Source: Bimastos eiseni
Lineage: Eukaryota; Annelida; Clitellata; Crassiclitellata; Lumbricidae
Assembly: GCA_959347315.1 (NCBI GenBank)
Contig: OY365807.1
Coordinates: 28,166,810 to 28,230,809 of the forward strand
Direction of reading: 5' to 3'
Length of the DNA: 64,000 bases
Shown: positions 1 through 10,829 of the stretch, piece after piece
Position numbering within the stretch: the stretch's first letter is position 1
Layout of the letters: each line of letters begins with the position of its first letter
Translations under genes and position numbers: made by a program
The notes under the pieces: model-generated
What the model was told of the DNA's origin: nothing
What the model saw: the letters and a program-made list of their open reading frames with translations, nothing else
Databases searched by the model: none

Positions 1-297
1 ATTTTGAAAGCTACATTGTCAACCTAATGATGCTAGGCGGGTGAAGTCAGTATATAGGCCTATAGGATGAGTCATTGAGGCGTTAGTTTGTAAAGCTGAG
101 GATGCTTATTCTTATAGCAATCTTGCAGTCACCGGGCGAGTCTTGAATGATTCCGCAAGCGACCATTCTTCTTTGTTACCTTAGCGGGCCTCCTCTTTCC
201 AGGTCAAATTTTGGCTGATAGACTATAAATCAAGGTATCCTATCTATGGTAGCATGTTTTTAATGGGTGAAAAAATGACGAACGAGCAAGCAGAGAA

Positions 298-446
298 ATG
301 TGTGTGTGTGCGTGTGTATTTGTGTGTATGTGTGTGTAGGTGTTCGTAGGTGCGGGTGCATGTGTGTGGGTGTAGGTGCGTGTGTGCGTGTGTGTGTGCG
401 TGTGTTTGAGTGAGTGTATACGAGACAGACAGACAGACAGACAGAA
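298..446. repeat. (TG)n and (ACAG)n microsatellite
   Basis: An imperfect TG/TGCG/TGTA dinucleotide tract runs to about 413 and is followed by ACAG tetranucleotides at 423-444. Open frames across it (repeated Thr-His on the minus strand) are products of the repeat and not genes. The rest of 1-1200 shows nothing I recognise. Confidence 0.9.
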
Positions 447-1229
447 TGAGAGAACATGCCATTACTTCTCAGGTTCCTTTCATCGCATCTAGTCTTCCAA
501 TTGCTTTCTCGAAAGACTTCCGCTGATGGTTGTTTTTTGCTAAGCAACCAACTGCATTGCTCGTTCTCTTACCAAACTGGTTTTGTTACAATTCCTCCAT
601 CTTTCTGTTTAATAAACCATTTTCAACATCTGCCACTAACATCGTTCCTATTTTCTGCACACTTTCATTCACCCGTACGCCCAACATCCCCAGCCATCTC
701 ATTCAGTCACTGCAGTAGAAACTGGTCGTTTTGGAACTATTCCACCGACTGTATATATTATGCCCTATAGGTCGTCATTTGCCTCCTTTAAAGAGTACTA
801 AATGGATGCCATTTGCTCTTCAATGCCTCAAATTCGTGTTGTCACTATATAAGCTAACCTTGTCTTAGGAACCATGACCACATGTAAAAGCATGTAGAAA
901 GTTACACAACTGCTTAGGCCCATTTTTGCTCGCGCCATGACAATCCCCTTATTAATTAATAATCCATCTCTCGCTCCTGTAGTTCATCAGGCATTAGTCC
1001 ATCTGCAATGACGATTTGCTGTCAAAAATGGCCAAGAACCGTCGTTCTCCGTCGTGCTTTGTATCCATGATACCGACCTACTGGAACAATCTCCTCGTTG
1101 ACATAATATGTTCTTTCCAGAAAGAGACAGCTCATTAAGCAATCGACAATCATATTTAATTACATTTTACAGATCTGCTCTATCGGGCGTGAGATATCTG
1201 AAAAAGTCTTATTCAAGTATCCATATATG

Positions 1230-1497
1230 CGTACGTGCGTATCTAAATGCATACATTACATACGTACATAAATAAAAATATTTATATACAACTATACAAT
1301 TATACATGCATTTGTGCGATGGTGCATAAGATAAACATAGATGCATGCTACATACACACGTACATAAACAAATACATACATGCACACATGCACACATGCA
1401 CACATGCAGACATGCAGATATGCATAGATACGTACATGCGTACATGCATGCAACATGCACACATGCATGCATTCGTGCATGCGGCATGCATATGTGA
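1230..1497. repeat. ATAC/ACATGC-rich imperfect microsatellite
   Basis: Runs of ACATAC, ACACATGC and ATGCATGC dominate the stretch. All six frames show Cys-Met-His-rich open frames, as expected of such a repeat. 1500-1997 holds no recognisable coding or repeat signal. Confidence 0.85.
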
Positions 1498-1997
1498 CAG
1501 AGGTCGGTTAGTGTCGAAGCTGAATCTCACGCTCTATAGGTTCTGTGCGCTCCTTCGTGAAATTATTTTTCCATCAGTTATTCATCGGTGTCAGATTGAG
1601 GCGCTGCATAAAATATTGCCAGAGCTCTGAATCGCGGAGGAGATGAAAATAAAAAGTAGATTAGATTTGTACACCAAAAATTGTCAACGGCAAGGACTTC
1701 ATAAATGGACGAAACTAGACAACCACGATCATAGGTAGCCTACAATCACACAGGCCCTACACATAGAGAGACAGAGGGCATGTCATGCTCTAGTAAGGCT
1801 ATAATTGTGGGACAATTTAAAAAGAATAAAATTATTTCGTTTAATGAGATACTTTTATTTCATGTTTCATTGCCAGCAGGTATCATATCGACATCGCTTC
1901 GTGTGCTTTCCTACCTGCAAATTGACGTATCATTCTTGCAAACGGTAGTTCATACGAAGGCGCTATAGCAGTCTGATTGCCTATTGTCCTCTTAACA

Positions 1998-3197
1998 ATG
2001 GGGAGCATCGCCTCCTCCTCCTCCTCCTCCTCCAATCTCAGTGACTTCGATTTCGGCATCGAGAATTCGATGGAAGCGCCTTCGATGCCCCAACCCTCCT
2101 CTGATCCCCCGGTGGGGTACGATCAGTATCGGATGGTGGTCGACGTCTATGTGGCCGGGTCGTTGTGCCTCGTGGGCTTCATAGGGAACGCGTTGTCCAT
2201 GGCCGTCGTGCGCAGGGACCGTGACCCCAACCAGACGACGAACTGGCTGCTCCAGTCACTGGCCGTCGTCGATTCGCTCTACCTCGTCGCCTGCCTCTTC
2301 ATCCAGCCCATCAAGACGATCAACGAACAGGCCACCTGGTCACCGCCTCTCCTCTCCTCCCTCTTTCCCTACCTAGAGCCGCACATCTGGGCGCTGGCGT
2401 CCACGGCCCAGACGATGACCGTCTGGGTCGTCTTGCTTGTCACCTGCGACCGATATCTGGCCGTCTGCATGGCAACGAGAACCAACCTTCGCAGCCTTCG
2501 CAGGGCCAAGATCGCAGTCTGCGTTGTGGTCGTACTGGCCGTACTCTACAACGGACCTCGCTACTTCGAGCGAGAGGTCGACCTGACCTCTAACCCTCTG
2601 ACGAACCTCACGGCCGTTCGAACGAAGAAGACGGCCTTCAGAGAGAGCAAGGTCTACTTCCTCGTCTACAAGACCATCTTTTATTTCATCTTTCGCTCCT
2701 TCGGACCACTCGTCGCGCTCACCTATCTCAACGTCCGACTCATCAACACCCTTCGCGAACTGAAGCAACGTCGCTCGTTCATCGTCTCGTCTCGTAGCGC
2801 GAGAAACCGCGAGAACATAACGAGAATGTTGATCGTCGTCGTGAGCGTCTTCGTCGTCTGTGAACTGCCCGATCCCTGCCTTCGAATCGTCGTCACGGTC
2901 CAAGAGTTCGTTCCTGGCATTAGCATCGATATCTGGACGATGCGTTACGTCAACGCCGTGACGAACCTTCTGTTGACCGTCAACAGCTCCGTCAACTTCA
3001 TCATCTACTGCCTCGTCGGACGCAAGTTTCGCCAGATCCTTCTGCGTATGCTCGTCTGCGATCGACAGTTCGAAGCTACATCTGTCTGCGAACCGACACA
3101 ATCCGAGACCATTCACCTGCATGCAAATGGAACCAAGATAATGCTTAATACAGTAGCGCTACAAAAATTTGTGAAGGGAAAACCGGTTGATTTATGA
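1998..3197 (+). CDS. Class A (rhodopsin-like) GPCR, FMRFamide/neuropeptide-receptor-like, intronless
   Basis: Predicted seven-transmembrane receptor of the plasma membrane, 399 residues in one exon. The first ATG is at 1998; the frame is open 21 nt further upstream but holds no earlier ATG. The Ser-rich N-terminus (seven Ser in a row at residues 6-12) has one N-glycosylation site (N13). Helices fall at about 48-70, 83-105, 130-152, 171-187, 221-245, 276-300 and 315-338. Family marks are GN in TM1 (N64), LAVVD in TM2, CDRYLAVC after TM3 (the DRY motif), CELP in TM6 (in place of CWxP) and NSSVNFIIY in TM7 (in place of NPxxY). The last variant is typical of FMRFamide/myosuppressin-type and related invertebrate peptide receptors. 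The usual Cys at 3.25 is Glu125 and the second extracellular loop has no Cys, so the canonical disulfide is absent. The coding part is clearly more GC-rich than its flanks. The ligand is not deducible; an orphan lophotrochozoan peptide receptor is the most likely identity. Confidence 0.9.
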   Translation: MGSIASSSSSSSNLSDFDFGIENSMEAPSMPQPSSDPPVGYDQYRMVVDVYVAGSLCLVGFIGNALSMAVVRRDRDPNQTTNWLLQSLAVVDSLYLVACLFIQPIKTINEQATWSPPLLSSLFPYLEPHIWALASTAQTMTVWVVLLVTCDRYLAVCMATRTNLRSLRRAKIAVCVVVVLAVLYNGPRYFEREVDLTSNPLTNLTAVRTKKTAFRESKVYFLVYKTIFYFIFRSFGPLVALTYLNVRLINTLRELKQRRSFIVSSRSARNRENITRMLIVVVSVFVVCELPDPCLRIVVTVQEFVPGISIDIWTMRYVNAVTNLLLTVNSSVNFIIYCLVGRKFRQILLRMLVCDRQFEATSVCEPTQSETIHLHANGTKIMLNTVALQKFVKGKPVDL

Positions 3198-3209
3198 CTT
3201 CTGTTAATT

Positions 3210-3215
3210 AATAAA
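3210..3215 (+). terminator. Polyadenylation signal AATAAA downstream of the GPCR
   Basis: A canonical AATAAA lies 13 nt after the stop codon. It would give a very short 3' UTR. Other AATAAA-like words further down (for example near 3330) are possible alternatives. Confidence 0.4.
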
Positions 3216-5391
3216 CAGCTGCCGAGCCATTTTGCTTGCAAATGCCATTAACGAACCCTCAGCTAATAACTATGTTTTTTAAGTGGATTTACGTTGGCAG
3301 AGAATATTAGCCAGCATTTGCATGTAGAATAAATTGCGCATCTGTTGCGTAATGCTCTGCTTTTTTGAGTCAGATGTGTAACGAATCTGAGGTTTGAACA
3401 GCAGTTCTCCGTTTGATTCTGTTTTCATAATATCAACGGCAGTTATAATTTTCATTCAATGTGCTCTTTTATTTACTTTCTCAATGTCAAATTTCATCCA
3501 TACCCTTTGTCTGTCTTGTCTGGCTCTGTCTCCTTCACGTGACCATAAAGTGCTCTGGGGCCCGATTGTCTAGCCATAGACCCCTTGCTTATAAAGCCAC
3601 TTGCAGATAGAGCAACGAAAGTCTAGTGTAAGACCTATAAATGGGTGAATTGACTCCGAACGCTGACTGAATAAACAATATCAACATACGTTTCAATAAT
3701 ATTTCGAAAATACTTTCGAAAACGATATTTTAAGAATAGGGTTTAGTTTTTCAATTACGTAACTTTGATCGCTGTCCATCCCGTAATATTATGCCCTTTC
3801 GGCATTAAGGCGTTGCCTATTATATATATATATATAGGTCTATACGATGCATGTGTGATAAATTCACATGTAGCATATTTATAAGCTTATAAATACTATA
3901 ACTATTAGAAATGGTAGAAATGGCTAGAGACAGAACTGCATGGAGACGTTTCGTTGAGACCTCATCGTCGGCGCAAGCCTGACGGACGGGAGAAAATGAA
4001 ATTACTATAATTATAATATAAAAAAACGCAATGCATATTTTTTCACTACCGTTTGGGAGTCGCTGTGGCCGGAAGCTGGCATCCGTCTTCTGTCATCAAA
4101 TCCTCCTTACAGACAACGTAGCTTTCGTGACCAGAGTCATCTGTTTCTCTATGCGTTCTTCTCCTTCTGTTAATTACTGCTCGGCCAATAAACGAACGAC
4201 CGACTGCCACTACAGCACAGACCTTGCTATTGACTGATTGCACTTGGCTAAATGATTGATCACTCAGATCGATTAGTTATTTCCTACTCCAGTTTATTTT
4301 CTTCATCAAAGGAGAAGAGAAGTTTTTAAGCTAGTCCTGGGCCAGCCGTTGACGTGAATCGCTATTGGCTTCTTTCTCTCAGCCTTGGCATATGAGAGGG
4401 CTGGTGGGCAAGCCTTTTACTCGCCTTCTTGTCTTTCCATCAGACAGTGTGCGTATAATGGTCAGTGTACTTATATAAACTGCGTTGGTTATGATGCGCA
4501 ATTGGAGCAGAAATCTTGAACCGATTTTCTTTTCTTAAATATTACACCTTCGACCTCTTCGGTTGATCGTCTAGCACACTAATCATTACACAATTGTACA
4601 CCCCTTAGGCTACCTTAAACCATATCCATCAAAACCTCCGTAAAACTATATGGTTCGCTAATTTTGAAAACTGTGATTAGACAGGCTTGATCTAGAGTCT
4701 AGACGGACGGACACAGACACACGTACATATATATATATATATATATATATATTCGCGTGTTTATATTTGGGCCTGCAGTTTCCATATAATGTAAGATTGT
4801 AGATCTTATTGTAGAGCTAATGTAGACCGATAGGCCTATCTAATAACTTCTGCTCTAGACATCAATAGCGTGTCCGTTATAAATAAAGTTGATACTATGA
4901 CTTTTCACAGCATTAGTTTGTCCATAATTTTAAGAAAAAACACAGCTGGTAAAATCTGCTTTTTATGATAGGGCGTATACACTTATGGACTGGTGTCCGA
5001 TTGATCGATCGCTCTCCTTGGTCCATCGCCTTATAGCGGAGGTCTGCGTGAGCGGTAAAACACTCCCCTAGTCTATATATAGGCCTATATATTGAATAAC
5101 TGATTCACGGGATTCAACTTCTGCCTAGGAATAATGTTACTGCATTCATTGAATATAGCCGAGTAGCTCAAACTTATTATAGCTATAATGCGAGACTGAT
5201 GACCGCACTGAAATGAGATAGGCGCCTACTATAGGTAAGAGTAAGAATGCAGTTATGCAGATAGGCCTATGAGACGCAAAATACGCTGTTCAATTAGCTG
5301 ATTTAGCTCCTGATCGAGGGTAAACTCGCATCAATCGCCCACTCAATCTAGTGCAATTGATTTTCAACTTGCCTAAGGGCCTACAATATTC
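3216..5391. other. Gene-free AT-rich DNA
   Basis: No reading frame here has family features or splice-flanked exons that I can support. The only recognisable elements are (TA)n tracts at 3819-3836 and 4726-4752. Confidence 0.6.
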
Positions 5392-5500
5392 AAATCAATC
5401 AATCAATCAGCTTTGTTGTTGACCAAAGCAATACAGTAACACATTTATAGATGTAATATAATAGCAGTTGTAGGCCTACAGTCAGTAACAATGGGTGGAC
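5392..5500 (-). mobile_element. 3' tail of a non-LTR retrotransposon (TTGA-tailed family)
   Basis: Read on the minus strand, the block ends in tandem TTGA units preceded by GGTCAACAACAAAGC. The same block is recognisable at 55768-55895: both share ATCAGCTTT, a CAGTA-AACA stretch and AACAATGGGTG in the same order. The short tandem tail is typical of CR1/L2-like LINEs. No coding part remains beside it. Confidence 0.55.
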
Positions 5501-6385
5501 TCAAATGAACATAAGTTGTTCGGTGTGGTATATGCCCAACCTCTGAATAGACCAACATCTTACACATGTGCGCAAAAGGAACAACTAGGCCTAACATGCC
5601 TGCTAACGACCCCATTTGACCCAAAAAGGCTGGCAAGTTCAAGTACCGACACTATACACCAAGATTTGCTCTATGAACGCAGATCCTTCACCACTCCACA
5701 TGGAAAGATGCGTTCCACCTGGAAAGATCTTCCGTCTGAATTCCGCAGATTATCAATTCCTCCGCCACGATTGCCAAGTAACCCACCATCGTTAGCCTAG
5801 AACTACTTTTTATATAGCCAATCTGGCTTTCAATCAAAACTGAGATATCGCTTCTTGAAGAATTCATACCCAGACTTATCTGATGCTTTTCTTTTCAATT
5901 CTCTGAAACTATCTGCGATTCATCTACTAAGCTACAGATTAGGTCTTGAAGGGGCGCTATGTAAGTGCTCAGAATGAAGCATGACGACCTGAGCTCATAA
6001 ATGTTCACATCCAGAACATCGTTTGTCTTTACTAAACATGCACTATCAATATTATTGCGTGTTCCCAACATATACCCAGAACGACTCCCAACAGCTCATA
6101 GACTATTCTATCATATCGTTCCTTGCGCTCTGTTGATTGTCTAGATCTTTTCTTGCCCAGGACTAATTAAGACTAACTCAGCCAATAAACCATGACCTTG
6201 CATTGTGGAAGATCGTCCAATAGAAGAGACCAGTTGACCAAGAACGTAGATTTATGTTAGTAGTAAGAGTTACGCCTTGCTCATGCATATGGCCCCAGGA
6301 GCATGATTATTTCTCAACATGACTAGGGCGTCCGCTTTCATAGGAAGTATTTGCTTCGCTCTCATTCTGAGTAGGATATCATGCT

Positions 6386-6405
6386 CTGAAGAAGAAGAGG
6401 AAGAA

Positions 6406-6452
<47 letters not shown>

Positions 6453-6460
6453 AGAAGAAG
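6386..6460. repeat. (GAA)n purine microsatellite
   Basis: The tract is about 75 bp of GAA/GAG on the plus strand. No gene is seen between 5800 and 7075. Confidence 0.9.
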
Positions 6461-7077
6461 CAATTCGTTTTCAACTTGGATAGCTGGAGGCGAATGTAGG
6501 TCTACGCACGCGTGTATGTGTAGTATTTATGTAGGCCTAAATGTGTATGTGTTGCTCTATGTAAGCATGTATGAATCTATAGTAGCATCCTGGTCATAGC
6601 TCGTGCGGTGACTAATGGATCTCCAAGGTCATTCGCCTATAATGTAGAGAAAATAAGTATCAAAGTTCAGATTTCTTCCAAATCATCCGACATACACATT
6701 GGCTACATAGAAACTGTTCATTGAAAGTCTTTTGTTTACGCGTTCTCAATTTTTCATGGGTAAATCCAGACTTTTAACGTTCGTTAGAAAGAAGCTTTCT
6801 TAATGGTTTGGTAGATTCAGCAGCATCGAAGAAGGCGTTTGTCTGCTCTGCAACCATCTTCGTTTCGCTGAAGAACAATAAAAAAGTTCATAGGTTAGTC
6901 GAATGACACGTGTCTCTTTGTTGGAAACTAATCTATTACGTTCAGAATCTCTGCTTCTATAGTGTGGTAAAAACACGTGCCTTCTGCAGCAGGGTTTGCA
7001 ACTCTTCTTTGGCCTTATTATTCATGGACCACAGTCTTTGCTTTACATGCATATTATCATTTACTATGTATGCAGAG

Positions 7078-7509
7078 ACACAGACAGACAGAAACTGAGA
7101 CAGAGACAGACAGAAACTGAGACAGAGACAGACAGAAACTGAGACAGAGACAGACAGAAACTGAGACAGAGACAGACAGAAACTGAGACAGAGACAGACA
7201 GAAACTGAGACAGAGACAGACAGAAACTGAGACAGAGACAGACAGAAACTGAGACAGAGACAGACAGAAACTGAGACAGAGACAGACAGAAACTGAGACA
7301 GAGACAGACAGAAACTGAGACAGAGACAGACAGAAACTGAGACAGAGACAGACAGAAACTGAGACAGAGACAGACAGAAACTGAGACAGAGACAGACAGA
7401 AACTGAGACAGAGACAGACAGAAACTGAGACAGAGACAGACAGAAACTGAGACAGAGACAGACAGAAACTGAGACAGAGACAGACAGAAACTGAGACAGA
7501 GACAGACAG
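7078..7509. repeat. 22-bp minisatellite, about 19-20 near-identical copies
   Basis: The unit is GACAGACAGAAACTGAGACAGA, and I see no variation between internal copies. Because 22 is not a multiple of three, all three minus frames stay open and give Ser/Leu/Val/Cys-rich peptides repeating every 22 residues; these are artefacts of the repeat. Such homogeneity suggests recent expansion or ongoing homogenisation. Confidence 0.95.
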
Positions 7510-7656
7510 GCAGACACAAACTGAATCAAAGAATAATGCAAACAAACGTGCTAGACGTCTATACTTCAATTAGAGGCAATTCTGTTGAGAAAGAAAGATT
7601 AGATAGAATAGATGGATGGGTGGATAGATAGATAGGTAGGAAGATAGGTAGGTTAG

Positions 7657-7790
<134 letters not shown>

Positions 7791-8089
7791 CCGTCGATAG
7801 GGTAGTGTGACACTGTCAGTGCTAGACCAAAGTCACCAAATCATAAGAATTAACATTTGATCTCAAAACTGTTGCATGCATAAAATTATTTTTTTTCCGA
7901 TATTCTCCGTGTGTTCTACATCTAAATTTTAACAACTGAACCTAAACAGGTGCACAGAAGCAGCGTGTCGTGTCTGCTCCATTGATCAAGTAAACGAAAA
8001 TACAAATACAATACTACGTAGAATCTCACCTTCAGGTGATCTCCATTGACTCAATGCAGAATCTCTGTTGGATTCAACTTCTCGAGTCC

Positions 8090-8645
8090 ACGTCCGCCTC
8101 TTCCACCCTTTTCCCATCCATTCCTCCTCTTCCACCCTCTCCCCGTCACCTCTCTCCCTCTTCCACTGTGACACCACTCACTCCCCATCCCCAATCCGAC
8201 CCTTCCACCGTCACACCAATCTCACCCCATCCCCCATCGCTTCTTCCACCCTCTGTCCATCCTCATCTTTTCTTCCACCATCACCCCACTCTATCACATC
8301 CTCCTTGCCCTCCGCCTCTTCCACCGCCACCACTCCACTTCACCTCCCCTCGACTCAACACAGAACAAAATAAATTCAAAATGATAATAATATTGGGCTT
8401 ACGGGTTTTTACACCGCTCCAGAGATCCCACTGCCTTAACAATGGGCTTTTGGGTTCTAACACCGCTCCAGAGGCCCAGCAGTAATACGAAACATACACT
8501 ACAAAAGATAATAATAAATACAGAGCCCCATCTCGCCTCATTCCATCCCATATCTTCTCCTTAAATCCCGCTCTCCTCATTCCATCCCATCTCCTTTCAT
8601 TCCACCCTATCTCCCTTCATTCCACCCTATCTCTCCTCATTCCAT
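8090..8645. repeat. C/T-rich tract with degenerate tandem repeats
   Basis: 8090-8345 is a pyrimidine-rich strand with recurring CTTCCACC, CCATCC and CACTC words. 8530-8645 is a degenerate ~21-bp tandem repeat built on CTCATTCCATCCCATCTC. Between them, at about 8395-8485, GGGCTT..GGGTT..ACACCGCTCCAGAG occurs twice about 55 bp apart. Open frames here are Ser/Pro-rich and look non-coding. Confidence 0.7.
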
Positions 8646-8649
8646 TCCT

Positions 8650-10820
8650 CATTCGACCCAAACTCGCTGTACCTGAAAAACACAGCAAACAAACGAAGAT
8701 CATTGTTAAAACACGTTATGATACATATCAATATCCTTATAGTAAATATAAACTACACGTTTCCTCTGTTGGAGCGGACTTCGTTCGTTGGTACCGAACC
8801 CACAAACATCCGGGTGCTTTGTGTCCCAGCCTTATCCATAGCAGAACAACGATCGTTGCGCTCATGATCGCTCTGCGTGAAACTATGCAGGTGCCGCGCT
8901 TCCGTCATCAAAGTGAGTCAACTTTGTCGTCTCGTGTTTCAGATATCCCTCTTGCAATATTCTTGACCAGCTCTCGAGTGAAATCGTTTTTCGTTAATCG
9001 CTAAAACAAGATTGAGCGGAGTCAGTTCAGTGCTCGCTTTTAGTGCGCTATAATCGTTACAGTGTCAACTTTCAACGTCTCGATTGATTGAGCAGGTTTC
9101 AATGCTGCTTCTCACAGTTGCTAATTGCGTTATTTCTTGCTTCACCTTTCCCACAAGGAGTAACACATGGCCCGTCCGCACCCACATGTAGGCATCAGTC
9201 GCCCACGCAGATGATCGTCATTGGGCAATGCTAAGATCAAAATAAGCCAGTTGAAAGCCAATAAGCTGGGTCAAACTATAAGCTGCTCTGTCAGAAAATG
9301 TTAAAATCACACCTTGACAGCCTTACTCGATTATGGATCTGAGAAGTTGATACTGCATGCTATGCTAACATCAACCGGGTGATACATGTAGCACAGACAT
9401 GGACAGACAATTATCAGTTGATGGTCGATAATGTGTGTGCCTGTATGCTTGCCTGCTGGCACATACATAATCAACCATCAACTGATCTCTTGGCAATTAT
9501 GATAATGGCGATGTAAAAGAAGTCACTCGCTCAGAAAAGATGGAAATAGATTGATAGATGAATGAATTCAACATTAAACACGTACAGTGGCGCCGGCAGC
9601 GTTTTGAAAGTGAGGGGACAAAGAAAGAACATCGTGAAGAAACGCGCGAATATTTTTGTGGGTGTCCTCCTCTTTTTCCACCCGTTTACAAAGCACTGTG
9701 CTCCCTCCCTTGCAGGAGAGAGTGCAAAAGCCAATTATGACGTAGCTTGTTGTTAGCGTCAACTATTTGTATTGCTATGCCGGCTTTAAGCATTCAAAAT
9801 CCAGTCAAAGTCATAGACTACATGTTGCAAAAGAGGTACGGTAACCGTTCTGTATACGGTACAGGGCTAAAGAAGCATTACTTGATACTTCAATGGCCAT
9901 TTGCTTATAGTTATACAATAGAATTTCTTCAATATTGAAAAAGTAATATTGATTACTTTTTATAGTGTACAAAACAAAAACAAGTACTTATTAATTAAGG
10001 TATGATCATTAAGAATGTAACTCACGACGTTCCGTTGAAACAGTTGTGTTTGCCAAGTGGTGTATTATATTGTCCATTGTAAGCTCAATTAAACCTAACA
10101 TACACATATTGTATTCGGAATAAAATATTTAATTTATCACTATAACTTCACTTAGAATTGTCTTTTAAATAAGTCTCAAATTCAGTATATATATAATATA
10201 TATATATAGAATATCAAGAAGTATCAAACAAAAACACACCTAAAGTAAGAGCAATGCACAGCAGCACAGATATAATAACTACTGTTGTTCCAATACTTAA
10301 TAGTTCCGAAAAATTGTGAACGTCTCTCATTTGCACACAATTAACTTTTTAAAATGAACTATTGCGCTATAATTTATACGTCTCTTAAATCGTTGTGGTT
10401 CAGTCTTTTCTGACACATAGTGGATCGTAAAACCGTGTTACCGAATTGTCTTATCTTCATTCCAGTCTACAGATCTGCCATTTAGTTCTACTATATACAT
10501 CGGTTAGACTTGCTGTTTTTATCTTATAGGCCTGAATAATGTCACGATATCTTGACCGCCGAAGCGCGTCATAACTTTTTGCTCACGTCAGTGTGAATGA
10601 GTAAGAGTGCATCCAGTATGACAATTGGAGTCTCTGGGTCTACGATAGCAGCTGACTAGCGAACTTTAAAATTACCAAAATGCCAACCAAATAATAATGC
10701 CAATTTTGAAATCATGTATTTCCCGTCGTGCCCTTGAGTTTTAGAAAGTGCAGGGGCACGTCCCCTTGCCAGACACATGGCGCCGGTGCCATTGGATAGG
10801 TACTTTGAACATTGGATACT
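8650..10820. other. Gene-free region with one long hairpin
   Basis: No coding exon is recognisable. A near-perfect hairpin lies at 9413-9486 and is listed separately. The block at 9585-9640 (starting CAGTGGCGCCGGC) looks like one end of a DNA transposon, but I could not find its partner end with a target duplication. Confidence 0.5.
9413..9486. repeat. 29-bp inverted repeat with 16-nt loop
   Basis: Arms 9413-9441 and 9458-9486 pair at 26 of 29 positions around a 16-nt loop. The size fits a microRNA-like hairpin equally well as a decayed foldback element. There is no expression evidence. Confidence 0.8.
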
Positions 10821-10829
10821 TTATAGAAG

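Noticed and set aside
2373..3122. 249-codon open frame antisense to the GPCR
   Set aside because: It is a shadow of the GC-rich receptor gene, Asp/Arg-rich with no family features.
5495..5800. 101-codon open frame with a WKDLPSEFRRL stretch
   Set aside because: It may be LINE C-terminal debris, but the match is too short to support.
7078..7509. CRISPR-like array
   Set aside because: There are no spacers; the units are contiguous identical 22-mers in an animal genome.
6957..7569. Long minus-strand open frames (150-194 codons) across the minisatellite
   Set aside because: The 22-bp unit lacks stops in any minus frame; the peptides are pure repeat translation.
8036..8485. Ser/Pro-rich open frames
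   Set aside because: They follow the C/T-rich degenerate repeat and appear in two frames at once.
9585..10794. A 1.2-kb DNA transposon between CAGTGGCGCCGGC and the inverted GGTGCCATTG end
   Set aside because: The ends match only over ~12 bp with mismatches and no 8-bp duplication; the right end is also part of the ~365-bp repeat.
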